64,000 nucleotides of DNA from Glyphotaelius pellucidus (taxonomy: Eukaryota; Arthropoda; Insecta; Trichoptera; Limnephilidae), in assembly GCA_936435175.1 (NCBI GenBank), contig OW386551.1, positions 2,170,001 to 2,234,000 on the forward strand, written 5' to 3'. The notes under the pieces were generated by a model. The model did no database searches, was not told where the DNA came from, and saw nothing but the letters and a program-made list of their open reading frames with translations. Below, one piece after another: positions 10,240 to 22,020 of the stretch (its first letter is position 1; each line of letters begins with the position of its first letter). A program made the position numbers and the translations under genes.

Positions 10240-11206
10240 TAAAAAAAATATAAAATCACAAAAAGTAAGATGACGATATCACTAATTTTAGTTAGAAAAA
10301 ACCTAAGCCATTTTATAATTTTTTTTACGATTGCATACAAAATTTTGATCTTTTTAAAATCATGTAGTTTTGTTAATCAAGAAATTCCGGGCAGTAAAAC
10401 TAGTTCAATTTTCAAAACACTTGAAATTTTCATCGATATATAGTTTTTACATCTTAAATGCACAGATTTTTTATACCTTGATTTCTATCAAATTTGTTCT
10501 TCCATTTACCTGTTTTATTAATTTTTTAAACTTGGAATCTGATGTGATTAATGTGAAATATCCTCTGTCTAATTTACCTACTATATCGCTTGAAATCTCA
10601 TGGTATTTTATTTCAAAATATGAGCTAAACAATATTCTCAATGGTATTTTATCGGGTAGGTACCGAAATAAACATTTTTCATTTATCAATTTTATCTGAA
10701 ACAACTTATTTATGCTGAAACTCGACAGAAAATATTTATTTGTCCATAATTAAACCTGGGGGAATACGGGAGGGATTGGCATTTTTACGAAATTACTCTG
10801 CGAATTGTTGCTAACGAAAAATAGTAGTTAAAAGTTGGGGCGCCCGGGGCAAGTTGGTGTAAAAGGGTCGCGCCGGACGCTTCATATTTCCTGCGATGAC
10901 CTCGGGGAGCGCGGGGCTGATTTCCCGGTTGAGAAACAATTTTCAATTATTAAAATTTATATTCGATCTTCCGTCTGGCGCTAAACCAAATAGATTGGCG
11001 CCGGACCAGCGTGTACCATCATGCCCCACACTACCTCATACTGCTCCAACCAGCCCCATCCTTCTACACATTGCCCTCTCTTCTCCAGACTGTAGTAACT
11101 TACCCCTTTATAGGGATCACAAGCTTTATTCAATATAGGATTAAAAAGAGGAGATTTCGCTTGTATCTAAGTTTTCAGGGCATCAAGTATTTTGTCGATG
11201 CTTATA
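10240..11206. other. Unique DNA with a GC-rich block at 10830-11030
   Basis: The first 500 bases are AT-rich, with short overlapping frames that look like chance (10370-10699 on +, 10471-10704 on -). The stretch 10830-11030 is GC-rich and unlike the surrounding repeats. Just upstream is a TAATTA-type word (about 10748). It may be regulatory; no gene was identified. Confidence 0.35.
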
Positions 11207-11758
11207 TCTATACTAGTATTATAAATGCGAAACTGCGTGTTTGTTTGTTACGCTTTCACGCATAAACCAATAAACCGATTTTTAAAATTCTTTTACCAAT
11301 AAAAAGCTACATTACATGCGAGTAATAAAGGATGTGTACAATGGTAAGCTCTAGCGTTATGAAATTATAAATATCAATATATAATATTTATTTTACGTCT
11401 TCTGTCGCTAACGAAAGCGATTAATTGATAACGTCAGAAAACAAATCGTTGCCGTGGAAACGTTGTTGATACATTTACGGAAAATTTTATTTCAGGCGTC
11501 GTGTTAATATCTATCTGTAAATATGAATCTCCGAAATGTTTGTACGCGCATAACTTCCAAACGACTGCATAAAATTGGATAATTTTTTTTTTACTACTGG
11601 TGGACTCTGGCATTATGAAATTTAGGTGGTATGCGAGCTGTTTGAAAACTGAATGAATGGAATGCGAGAGGGGGGAGGGGGTGGGGGGAGGGAGGATTGT
11701 TGTGAGGGGGGGGGGATAACCGAAAAGTGCAGGCGCTACAGAAATTTCCCCCTAATAA
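11207..11758 (+). mobile_element. Helitron, Lep1-like, 3'-truncated
   Basis: Starts TCTATACTAGTATTATAAAT, then TTTGTTTGTTACGCTTTCAC, matching the minus copy at 1938-2487 along most of its length. It stops after aatttccccctaat without the GAAGCCGCGGG tail or CTAG end, so the 3' end is missing. A G-rich tract occupies 11669-11722. Non-coding. Confidence 0.75.
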
Positions 11759-11759
11759 T

Positions 11760-12600
11760 TAAATACATCGAATTAAATTGTTGACATTTCAATATCGTCC
11801 AATTGTACAATTTTGGACAAGGTTCTAAATGACATTTTATTTTGAAAAATGAAATCAAATGCAAAACCATTTCTTTTACTCGTTTTTATAACCAAAATAA
11901 TTTTCGGAGCCATCTGTGTTGTATTTTCGTAGATATGACGAAGTTCTAACATCAAGCTTATAACGATTCCATTTATTTTGCAAGGTTCTAACATTACTTT
12001 GAACCTTTTGCAATTGCGTTTGTATCTGACAGTTAATCTATTGTTACCATGCGTAACTTAATTCGTCACACACATATTTTATTTAATATTTATTTATTTT
12101 TACTAGTACTAGTTAATAAACACGACGATTTAATATTTCAAAACATAATCTTTTCTGAGCCGTTAAGCCCCGCATTCCGAATTTATACCGATTTATGACA
12201 TATTTTCTTTGAACTCTAGCTGTTGAAAATATATTTTTTTGTTATTTTCTAAAATAATGTCTATTTATTTGCATAGCCAAAACGGTAATTATATGAAATT
12301 CTCTCGAATGAAAAAAAATCGCAAAGTATGCTCCGAAAATTATTGAAAATGCATTTTGTTCTGTTATTTAGCACGTTTAGCAAAATTCACAGTTTTTCTT
12401 CGAATGCTGCTTTGAACATTTTTCGAGAGTTTTTTGATCTTTTTTAAATAAACTCTATAAAAATCTGTTAAATATTATTGCTTACGCCCTTTATTTGTAA
12501 TCATTTTTTTTTAATATTATTGCACTCCCTCTAACATTCGCATTTACATATCTCCCTTTCAAACCTTCTTTTTGAATGTTTAAGTTTTTTTTATATGAAT
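11760..12600. other. AT-rich DNA, no gene seen
   Basis: Only a chance-like minus frame at 11773-11994. No repeat family was recognised before the SINE at 12605. Confidence 0.4.
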
Positions 12601-12604
12601 ACCG

Positions 12605-12991
12605 CACAAGAGTCCTAACTGTTCCCGTCTGGAGCCAGTGAGACTATGGCATTCCTAATTGGGACATGTTGTGAGGCTGAAGGTAGTGGGGAGGGAAAGG
12701 AGATGGGGGAGAGGAAGGTGGGAAGTACCTGGATATTCAGATCTGGTCACCAAACACGGCTAAAGCCATTTCAAGCAACGTTTCAATTCCGAATGGTGGT
12801 CTTACACCATGGCGATACTAAGAGTATCTTCCACTCTGGAACGTGCCGCAAATATACTATATATTATTATAAATGAATAAATTGTGAAATAACACAAATT
12901 AATCAAATAAAATATATTTGCCACGCCGGGATTCGATCCCGCGACCTTCGGAATGCGAGTCAAGAGTCTTACCGCTGGACTACGCCGGCCG
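12605..12991 (-). mobile_element. tRNA-derived SINE (family T), copy 1
   Basis: The head, read on the minus strand from 12990 to 12920, has a box A-like TAGTCCAGCGGTAAGA and a box B GGGATCGAATCCC, with a weak acceptor stem. Polymerase III internal promoter elements are therefore visible, but the cloverleaf is poor. The body downstream (minus sense) includes the purine-rich stretch at about 12675-12725. The body and the segment ending near 12840 recur at 46768-47156 and, without the head, at 57126-57352 and 34757-34990. Confidence 0.75.
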
Positions 12992-13918
12992 TTGAAGTAT
13001 TAATATAGATCCCTTTCAAACCATCTTCTTCTTCCTTTAGAACGCTTACTAAAACTAACCATCTTAAAATGAAAGCGGAATGAACAAACAAGTTTATAGG
13101 CAGATAAACTGCAAAACAGTCTAGTTAAAAATAACACATCCATTCGAACTTCGTGTATTATTTCTCAGTATTTAAAGTACACGAAGACAGTTTGGCAAAC
13201 GATTTGTGTTAAATAGATTATTTTGATTGTATTTCCAATTTGTTTGTTCAATTCCCTCACTATTTGTACAGCAAACAGAGTAAGAAGTGTTCAGTTCAGT
13301 TTCACATCTCCCCTCGCCGGCGTAATCACCCCATCTCCGTAAGCAATTATTCCCTTGTCGAAGATAAATTGCCTATCAATTCGTTCTGCCCCATTCAATG
13401 ATTAACTGATCCTTCATCCTCATAATTATATTTCCCTTATGTTAGTGGCAACGCCATTTGTGATTTCTGATCCGTGCCATTGTATTATTTATTATTTCTC
13501 CGTATAAAGTATTAATGGAAAACTGCGGAAACTGCGAAAAATGCCGACAGCTACTTGTGTTTTATATCGCCAGGATCGCCCAGGCGATAAAACTGTCAAT
13601 CTCATCGATGATATTTTCATGTTATATTTATAATAAAGAATTCCATCCATTTTTATTGTTTGTTTGTAATTAATTATTCATTCTCTAACTTAATTATCAG
13701 TTTTTTAATAAATTCGTTTTCGAAAATAATTTTGATTTTTTCGTAGCCCGCCTAAACGATCTAAATCTGGCGAGGTACGCGTGACGTCATACGTATCTCG
13801 GTTTTTCTGCTTGAGTGTAAGGCACTTTCCACACGGTCGGTATGAAATCAACAAACCCCAAATAAATTATTTGCAGGAATTTAAAATAACATGAATACTT
13901 TTCGAATAATTTGTATGC
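12992..13918. other. Unique-looking DNA with a perfect CRE word
   Basis: The stretch at 13300-13560 has no match to the repeats here and balanced composition. TGACGTCA (13782-13789), the consensus CREB/ATF site, sits in a GC-richer block at 13741-13830. No coding frame was recognised. Confidence 0.35.
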
Positions 13919-14633
13919 TGCGCGGCCTTTTTCATTCAAAACTTAAATTTAAATTTGCGGCCAAAATACCCAACCAAACTGAATAATATATTTTTTTAAT
14001 CAAATGGTATAGCAAATGTCTAGTACGGATTTAAAAAAAAATTACTTAAATATATTTAGAAAACATACAGTTAAATATGAATTCTTTTTAATTAAATGAT
14101 GACAATATTAGCGAAATTCAATCGAAAATCTGAACCCAGAAAAATCTTAAAACGGTACAGTATTTTTTCTGTTTCCAGATTTTCGTTTGAGTTTCGCTAA
14201 TATTGTCTTCATTCAATTAAAATGTTACAATTTATATAAATTCATATTTATTAGTGAATGTAATACAAAACCAGTGTTCCATTACAGATTACGATACCAC
14301 AACCAAAATTATTTATTATAAGAATAGGAAGCAAATAGATATTTAACATTATAGTACTACGTACTGTAAGTGAAAATGAAATAAAAAGAATAAATAAACT
14401 GTATAAAAAGAAATATTAGATTATTTTAAGTGCATTGAAAGGTTAATTTGATTTTAAACGTTATTTAAACATAAATAAACAAAATAGCAGATATCCTACT
14501 AGTTTTTTCCTACAACTTTTAAATAAAAATAAAAAATGTATGCAGGTTTGTTGGGTATTTTGAAAGCTAATTCTGTCCCCAAAAAAGTATTTTTATACAA
14601 AAATTTGTTTTGTGTGAAAAAGGCCGCGAAGCC
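13919..14633. mobile_element. Long-TIR MITE family D, copy 2, with a nested palindrome
   Basis: gcggcctttttca at the left end and tgaaaaaggccgc at the right are exact inverted copies, followed inward by 'accaaactgaa' type words shared with copy 1 at 7196-7666. A separate palindromic element sits in its middle (14092-14219), so the latter inserted later or was captured. Confidence 0.65.
14092..14219. mobile_element. Palindromic element related to 10085-10237
   Basis: gacaatattagcgaaattca and tcgaaaatctg on the left are mirrored by cagattttcg and gtttcgctaatattgtc on the right. The tRNA-like core seen at 10085-10237 is reduced here to an unrelated-looking 40-base spacer. Confidence 0.65.
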
Positions 14634-14639
14634 ATTGCT

Positions 14640-15470
14640 CTTAATGCACCCGGTAGATCGACCCGTGGGGGAATGATATAAATTCTGTCAGAAACCGCCG
14701 ACCAATCAAAGAGCATTTAATTTTCTTATGGTTTTAATTTTGTGTACGTCGAATGACGATTTATTAAGTATAAAAAAATTATACATATATTAAAAATTAG
14801 CCTTTGTTGACCTATATATTTATGAATACATTTTTTAAGCTGTAATATTTTTCACTCAAGTTCCTAATTACTGATACATATTGGTATTTGAACATTGAAT
14901 CGTAGGTGGGTGACTAGGATTGCACCTATATTGGGTGGCCAAGTGGTACAATTAGATATGTTCACCAATCTGGACATCAGCCACCGAACACCTTATAGCA
15001 GGCGTAATTGCATTACATTGTAAGCCGTCACCAGCACAACCCATGACTGACCGAGCACAATATTGCTTCACCTTGAATGGGTGCCAATCCCGGTGACGCG
15101 TGACGTCTTAATAATATTAGATTGTAGATTATTGCCTATTTGCTCCTCAAATTCTATTATCATACCCTTCACTCATTAAGGCCAACATTGAGGATTAACA
15201 CCTCAATCTATCTAATCGTGATCTAAATATTTCGCTAATTTTTAAATCGTCTTATTTTACCCGTGGTAAAGTTAACCCGACTTCCCCCTGGTTTTAACCC
15301 TAATATTTTTAGGTCTATTTTTATGGATATTTCAAGTTCAAAAGCTCATGATAGAAAATAATTTTAAAAGTTCAGAAATTTCCACTACGCCAGAGCTCAC
15401 CATTGGAGAGTTTTTCTATTTCAAATATTACGCGAAAGTATTTTTTACGTCAAGTTTGTGTACCAAAATT
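14640..15470. other. Unique-looking DNA, no gene seen
   Basis: The block at 14900-15110 is GC-richer than its surroundings and ends in a gtgacgcgtgacgtc-like word. No frame, RNA gene or repeat edge could be supported. Confidence 0.35.
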
Positions 15471-15474
15471 ACAA

Positions 15475-15865
15475 AGAACCATATTATTTACAGAACTTGA
15501 ACAATTCATCAAATATAAAAGTTAATATTCAAGTTCTGTGAAACTACTGATCCATAATGGAATAATAACAGAACTTAAATAAACGTTCACAAAAGTATTA
15601 AATTATTTTTGATATTCGATGAACTGTTCTACGATATAATCACGTAGATTATATCGTAGAACAGGTAAACTGATAGTATTGTAAGGAATAAGTAATTAAG
15701 TCATTTTAAATCCAAGTTTTCTGAAAGTGCAATTCAAGTTCTGTTATTATTTAATTGCGGGCCAGTTGTTGCACAGTACTTAAATCATAACAGAAATTGA
15801 ATAGGACTTTCACAGAACCTGAATTTGAAATTTGATAAATTGTTCTAATTCTGTTAAACAATCTG
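15475..15865. mobile_element. Foldback MITE family C, copy 2
   Basis: Several alternating direct and inverted copies of cagaacttga and aattcatcaaat are spread over this region. A perfect 17-bp hairpin (15625-15641 against 15647-15663, loop acgta) lies in the middle. The 'ccataatgg' and 'gggccagttgtt' words match the other copies. Confidence 0.6.
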
Positions 15866-15892
15866 TTCTAAGTGTAGTTCTTGGTCAAAAGA

Positions 15893-16646
15893 AAATAAAT
15901 TCGAAATTTACATAATACAAATAAATTCGAAATTTACATAATACAAATAAATTCGAAATTTACATAATACAAATAAATTCGAAATTTACATAATACAAAT
16001 AAATTCGAAATTTACATAATACAAATAAATTCGAAATTTACATAATACAAATAGATTCGAAATTTACATAATACAAATAAATTCGAAATTTACATAATAC
16101 AAATAAATTCGAAATTTACATAATACAAATAAATTCGAAATTTACATAATACAAATAAATTCGAAATTTACATAATACAAATAAATTCGAAATTTACATA
16201 ATACAAATAAATTCGAAATTTACATAATACAAATAAATTCGAAATTTACATAATACAAATAAATTCGAAATTTACATAATACAAATAAATTCGAAATTTA
16301 CATAATACAAATAAATTCGAAATTTACATAATACAAATAAATTCGAAATTTACATAATACAAATAAATTCGAAATTTACATAATACAAATAAATTCGAAA
16401 TTTACATAATACAAATAGATTCGAAATTTACATAATACAAATAAATTCGAAATTTACATAATACAAATAAATTCGAAATTTACATAATACAAATAAATTC
16501 GAAATTTACATAATACAAATAAATTCGAAATTTACATAATACAAATAAATTCGAAATTTACATAATACAAATAAATTCGAAATTTACATAATACAAATAA
16601 ATTCGAAATTTACATAATACAAATAAATTCGAAATTTACATAATAC
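15893..16646. repeat. 26-bp satellite, 29 copies
   Basis: The unit aaataaattcgaaattta plus cataatac is repeated 29 times without length change. Only two units differ visibly, both by A to G at unit position 6 (16054 and 16418), 364 bases or exactly 14 units apart. The unit contains the palindrome TTCGAA. Such uniformity indicates recent expansion. It abuts the family C MITE on its left. Confidence 0.95.
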
Positions 16647-17147
16647 CTACAAAAAGAAAATATAATACTTATTGCTGCATTTATCAATCGCATAATATTA
16701 CGCGTTTATTGAGCAAATTGTTTAGTATCATCACCGGGTTATTTTCGCCCATGTTTGTCATTTTAAAATCTTTTCACTCAGCTTTCATCTTCTTACAATC
16801 TATTCTTCTCCTATACCGCTGTCTCCTTGATCTCTTTAGAACCACTTCAGCCATCACACTGCCAGTCTTACCGTGTTGTGTTATTTAATACACCTGGTAC
16901 GTGCATGTACACAGCTAGCCCTGATGCGGTGTCGAGTTTCGGCAGTTCAGGTTTCTTTGCTTCTATCACTCCTATTATTAACAATGATAATAATAATAAC
17001 TGGATTTGTGTAGCGCCGTTTTGTGAAAAATCACCTCAAGGGCGTTGTACAAAACTACAGACTAGACAAACTACTACATCAACTAATGATATAAAATAAT
17101 TAATGATACGATCTAATATGACCACATCTAAATAGATAATATTTTCA
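16647..17147. other. Short dispersed repeat and unique DNA
   Basis: tgtagcgccgttttgtgaaa near 17010 matches, inverted, the repeat at 5697-5760. The frame at 16827-17099 runs through it and is not considered a gene. Confidence 0.4.
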
Positions 17148-18215
17148 ATGAACTCGAGGAGCCATTCAGTAAAATCAATAGAACTAAAATTACACGAGTG
17201 CCGTAGAAAAATGTTCACGAACATTCAAATTACGGAAAAATCACAAAGCCTAAAATGTCTTGGAGTAGTAATTTATGAAAATCTTAGATGGGACCTACAC
17301 ATCAAAGGTATTTCGGAAAAAACTCATAAGCCTTATATATATATATTTTTTTTATTTTTTTATTTATTTATTTTTTTTTTTTTTTGTTATTGTTTTTGGG
17401 GTGTTATGCCGTGTTTCGCTAACTCCTTCTTTAGCCAACGTTTCGGACAGCGTTACAGTGTCCATCATCAGGGCAGATGAGCCCTGATGATGGACACTGT
17501 AACGCTGTCCGAAACGTTGGCTAAAGAAGGAGTTAGCGAAACACGGCATAACACCCCAAAAACAATAACAAAAATACTTTTTGGCCGTGAAAACCTAAAA
17601 ACATACCTTATATATATTTGTTTTAAGTCTAAGAACTGGGCGTACTGTACAGGGCACGCAGATACTTTAATAGTACACAACTGCTAACCCTGTATAAATT
17701 GCAAGTGCGCCCCATGGTTGAATTTGGCAGCCACCTCTGGTCTGGAGCTCCAAAATACCTGAAAAATACCCTTGACTCTGTGCATAAACGGGCGGTCCGT
17801 TTGATAGATTCTCCCACCTTAACGAACGGATTGCAATCTTTAGAACTCAGACGTAGGGTGGGAATGCTATCCATATTCTACCGGTATTTCAATGGAAGAT
17901 GCTCTGAGGAACTAGCGTCATTGATCCCTTCGACACCGGTGCATAGTCGGGAGACACACCAAACGCGCGCCCAACACGTTGACATTTGTCACATGAGAAC
18001 ACGGTTGACATTTGTCACATGAGAACGGGTCGTTCTTGAGTTCAACACCTCGGCTATAGAACGATTTGCCGGCTTCTGTGTTTCTTCCATCCTACAACAT
18101 GGGTCTCTTCAAGACCAATGTTCATTCCTTCCTCTCCTCAAAAATACCCTCCACACAGCATCCCAGATGACATAGGCCCTGAGTGAAATTATTTTCAGGG
18201 CCTCCTGTGCGGAGT
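17148..18215 (+). pseudogene. Non-LTR retrotransposon 3' end (CR1/jockey-like RT C-terminus), interrupted
   Basis: The first part (17148-17330) encodes a fragment with SLKCLGVVIYENLRWDLHI, the usual post-catalytic RT region. It is broken by the palindromic element at 17331-17617. It resumes with SKNWAYCT and, in another frame from 17699, QVRPMVEFGSHLWSGAPKYL, then HKRAVRLID and FYRYFNGRCSEELASLIP. This is the C-terminal 'thumb' of LINE reverse transcriptases. Stops and a frameshift near 17690 show it is dead. The 3' UTR ends with a CCCTGA/TCAGGG hairpin and an A-rich tail near 18215. A second copy is at 60110-60495. Confidence 0.8.
17331..17617 (-). mobile_element. Palindromic retroposon (family A), nested in a LINE
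   Basis: ccttatatatat is duplicated at 17331-17342 and 17606-17617. The left boundary runs into a long T-rich tract (A-rich tail on the minus strand) and the right into ggccgtgaaaaccta, as in the copy at 9509-9790. The two arms, about 95 bp each, are exact inverted copies as far as I can read, meeting at 17474-17485. The LINE reading on both sides continues once this segment is skipped, which independently proves insertion. Confidence 0.85.
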
Positions 18216-18709
18216 TAATGTAAAAAAAAAGTAAATAATAATTCGGGTAATAAAAAAATTTTAAAAGAATATTTTTCTAGCCAATTTTAACATCCGTTGC
18301 AGAAATGGCGACTAATATACCACTTTTTTGCCAATGGGTTATAAAAAAGACACCATGTGCTTTTTCACCAATTTTGTACTCAAAATATGACCAGAGCATT
18401 TAGTTTATTTCTGCAATTCCACAAAAAAATGTAAACCACGAAACGTGCCATTTTTGCACTCGCTCGCAACGAAAACAAAGGACATTGCAGCAGATATTAT
18501 TATGTTTGTAGCGTTTTTTCACTAAAATTCAAATGTAACATTGACATCAAATGACCATTCCGCGCCATTTTGTTTTTTTGGCAGCTAAAAGAATTCTAAG
18601 ATCGTTTCAGCTTCAGAGAAAGAGACAGATTTCTCTCTATTATCATTTTAAATTTTAATATCATGCTATCCCTCTGATCCTTTATTCTAAATTAATAATT
18701 AATTAGCTA
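18216..18709. other. Unique-looking DNA between two LINE ends
   Basis: No open frame and no repeat boundary could be assigned. Confidence 0.35.
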
Positions 18710-19700
18710 ACAAATAAAGATTATATACGTGACCTCGGTGTTATTTTGGACTCTAAACTTACATTTGAAAAGCACTTTGATAACATTGTCACTAAAGCAA
18801 CAAAAAGTTTGGGTTTCGTACTGAGAACATGCAAATTTTTCAAAAACACTAAGACTTATCTGATTCTCTACAATTCACATGTTCGTCCTCACCTGGAATA
18901 CTGTTCACAGGTTTGGAACCCGCGCTATATTGTTTATGTTAACAGGTTAGAAAGAGTTCAGGAGCGATTTCTCAAATTCCTCAATTTTAAATCATTCAAC
19001 ATATACAACTCTTACGACGAAATCGAGAAACATTTTCGAATCACAAAACTATTCAACAGGAGGCTTGTCGCTGATCAGATGCTCCTGTACAAAATTATTA
19101 ACTCAAAAGTTGACTGCCCGGATTTGCTAAACAAAATAAATTTCCACACGTTCATTCGATATAGTAGACAAAATACCCTTTTCTATATTGATAGATGCAA
19201 CACCAATTCCAATCAAAATGAATTTATACAAAGGACATGTAACTACCATAACAACAAATTTGCAAATATAGACACACTTGCTGACGTATTTACTGCTAGT
19301 TACTGTCGCTACAGAACTTCACTGTATAACATTTTAGGTGCGAATAACACATAAATTAATTGTATCTAATATTTTTATATTACTTGGCAACTTTCCCTTA
19401 TCCCTCTCCTCCCCTTACCCTTCCCAACCCAAATCCCTATTTTGCAGTCTATTTCAGTTTTAATCACACTTATTTTAATGTTGTGTATTAGTTTACCATT
19501 TGTTGAATTCACATTTGTACTCTTATTATTTTTTTAAAATTTCTAGTTTATATTCAGTTAGTCTTGTTTCTAAATACCTATCTGTGAACATTAATAATTG
19601 GTCTGTTTTTTTATCATCCTCTTATGTTTATTGTATTACTAAGACTGGTAATGTTCCTTAAATAAATAAATAAATAAATATATAAATAAATAAATAAATT
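18710..19700 (+). pseudogene. Non-LTR retrotransposon 3' end (RT C-terminus), second family
   Basis: An open frame runs from about 18713 to 19354. It contains DLGVILDSKLTFEKHF, ATKSLGFVLRTCK, NSHVRPHLEYCSQVWNP and RLERVQERFLKFLNF. These match the C-terminal region of jockey/CR1-type LINE reverse transcriptases, downstream of the catalytic motifs. It lacks an ATG and the catalytic core, so it is 5'-truncated. A 3' UTR of about 300 bases ends in an (AAAT)n tail (19661-19700). The frame is still open for over 200 codons, suggesting a fairly young insertion. Relatives are at 35400-35865 and 62360-62740. Confidence 0.85.
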
Positions 19701-20509
19701 ATATTTTGTCTCTTTCTTTACGTATATATTAGCTCACTGAATATTTTTTTTGTTTGATTAGTTTAATTTTGTACCCTGATTATGCTTGTGTTAAGTGAAA
19801 CCGGTCGGTCGTAATAAATTGAATAAATTTCGCGGTTATAAACAAAGGAATTGTTTTATTTATTAACATATCAAACCATAAAGTGACTGCTTTCTTCCCA
19901 GATATTTATCATTTACCCAAACTAGACTTTTGTTTACATTTTAAATTACGTTACTATTAAGGTAATTTGTTTCTACTCAAAGTGCAATGATATCATCACT
20001 TATGAATGAACATAACGACAATAATGACATACATCCACTGGCCTTAGATTTCAATAATTGCTTATGTTATCAGTAATCATTATTTATTTTCTGGCCCCTG
20101 TCAACAGTTATTCAGTATGTACACCTGCTGATCTCTCCACTCTTTTTTAAATATTCTTTGTTAGCTCTGTATGTATGAGTTTTTTAAAAGTTTGTTCAAT
20201 TAACTCACATCCCTTCAGATCCTTTCTTATTTTCGACCCATGCAATACGGGCATATGCCTAATTTTATAGACGTAAGAACCTAAAATTTACAAAGAATTT
20301 TTCTAAGGGAGAAAGGAAAAAACTTTTTTAGAAAGGTATGTTACCTGGGAGACTCTTAGATAACGTACCTTATGTAGTATAACAACTTCACTGAATAGAG
20401 ATAATCTTTAGAAGTCTGAAAGACAACTGGTGAGCAAAGAATTTACACTGACTAGGACAATCCATTTTAATTAATTTTTCGATCAGCTAACTAAATAACT
20501 AACTAACAT
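19701..20509. other. AT-rich DNA with a hammerhead-like motif at 19776
   Basis: CTGAT at 19776-19780 is followed by a weak hairpin and GAAAC (19797-19801) with CGGTCGGTC. The text 'ataaacaaaggaattgtttt' downstream resembles arms of family M2. The rest shows nothing recognisable. Confidence 0.35.
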
Positions 20510-21060
20510 CACGCAGTTTTCCGCGGGGGTAGACAGAGGACGGACCGCCAAACAACTCGCTTTTGGTATACACTTCTTGCCTCATTCATATCCATACATA
20601 CGACTTCTTCTATTATTCGAATTCTCGACATTGTGTCATGTGTCTTCCTCGGGCGTCCCTTACTTACGCTCTACACGCCCAAAACTTCTGAACATTCTTT
20701 TTTAATCTTACTCATTGCGCTTACATCAGCCTTGCATTATTTGCTGATCTCCACATTTCTCACCCAATCATACATGGTTTTATAAAACACACGTCTCAGG
20801 GATCTCATTTTTACAGCATTCTTTCATCCTTCTTTTGCCAGTTCCTTGCCTTACTGCCATACCTACGGTACTCCATTGTGGAAAGCTAGCTTCGCTTCTT
20901 TGTACAGTTTTTTGTTAGCACCAACGGCATTCATTCCTCCATTAATTAGGTTACCTGCATTTACCCTTCTTTCAATGTCACATCATTCATTATTTACAAC
21001 TATTCGTTTAAACTTTTTGATGTTTGAAAACTTTGGATCGATAACGCACTCAAACATGTA
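20510..21060 (-). pseudogene. Non-LTR retrotransposon 3' end, RTE-like, degraded
   Basis: Read on the minus strand, from about 21060 down, fragments appear as RRVNAGNLINGG, KKLYKEAKLAFHNGV, then KKDER, then an RGRH segment, ending at SVYPRGK near 20515. This is the order found in the last part of RTE-type reverse transcriptases. Many stops and frameshifts interrupt it. The + strand end sequence tttccgcgggggtagacaga is the shared 3' terminus, also seen at 39610-39632 and 50205. Confidence 0.7.
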
Positions 21061-21574
21061 ATAATCATCTTCAATATTTTCTTTGTGGGAAGTAGTTTTC
21101 TTACAATTTGCTGACGTAATAATAATTCCATCTCGTACGGGAAGCGCCATTTCACTTTGCAATTCATTTATCTTGCTCATATTTATAATTACCAAACCCC
21201 GCAGCATTCCTGACAGTGTAATTCATAATAATGCTATGCACATAGCCTTGAACGCGCAGCCTGGGTGGAGCAGATGCTGCCTACATCCACTATCTACACA
21301 CAGACACACACCTACTACCCACTGGCTCTGGTAACTCGAGCAAACAAACAAGCCCCTACCTATTATAGTTATTCTAATGTAAAGTGCGAAGTGTAGTCAT
21401 ATGTTTGTTGGTGTAATGGTACATGTTACATTTACACCGTCAGGTTCAGGTACATAGGGCTGGGCCAAGAATGATAATCGTGACGTGCAAATATAAATGC
21501 GCTCTGCTGTAAACTTCTGAGGTTCACTAATATGTGAATTCAAGGGAAGCTGCAACATTCTTATTATTTTTTAA
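21061..21574. other. Mixed unique DNA
   Basis: A minus frame at 20983-21207 overlaps the LINE and shows no further domain. A CA-rich patch lies at 21291-21318. Nothing else is supported. Confidence 0.35.
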
Positions 21575-21785
21575 ATTTACACAGAATTTGATCAATTCAT
21601 CAAATTTTAAAGGTAGTTTTTAAGTTCTGTAAAGGTTTCATTCAAGTTATGATATTATTTCAGTTTCGTGTAAAAACTGGCCAATAATGATATAATAACA
21701 GAACTTAAATGGAACCCTAGCAGTACTTAAAAAATAACTTTGGGATTTTATGAATTGTTCAAATTCAGTTAAAAATAACAGGCTC
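21575..21785. mobile_element. Foldback MITE family C, copy 3
   Basis: cagaatttgatcaattcatc on the left and gaattgttcaaattc on the right pair, and ctggccaataatgatataat marks the centre, as in the other copies. Confidence 0.6.
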
Positions 21786-21817
21786 AGAATCTTAGAAATA
21801 AACATTTAACAAAGTTG

Positions 21818-22020
21818 ATATTTTCACGGCCAAATGTAATATCGTGATTTATTTTTGGGGTATAATTCCTACCTCCTTATTAAGTCAACTTTTCTCACAG
21901 CTTTACAATGTCCATCATCAGGGCAGATGTGTAAGTAAACATATTAATCTTGCATATCTGTCCTAACGATGGCGTTGGCTGAAGAAGGAGCTAGCGCAAC
22001 ACAACATAATACCTCAAAAA
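21818..22020. mobile_element. Degraded family A palindromic retroposon
   Basis: ttttcacggcca, tttggggtataat, tccatcatcagggcagat, ggctgaagaaggagctagc and ataatacctcaaaaat appear in the order expected for family A (9509-9790), with many substitutions. In this copy the unpaired tail is at the left. Confidence 0.65.

Noticed and set aside
12920..12990. tRNA gene on the minus strand
   Set aside because: Box A and box B are present but the acceptor and anticodon stems do not pair properly, and the sequence is joined to a repeated SINE body.
15893..16646. CRISPR array
   Set aside because: The 26-bp units are contiguous with no variable spacers and the context is eukaryotic; this is a satellite.
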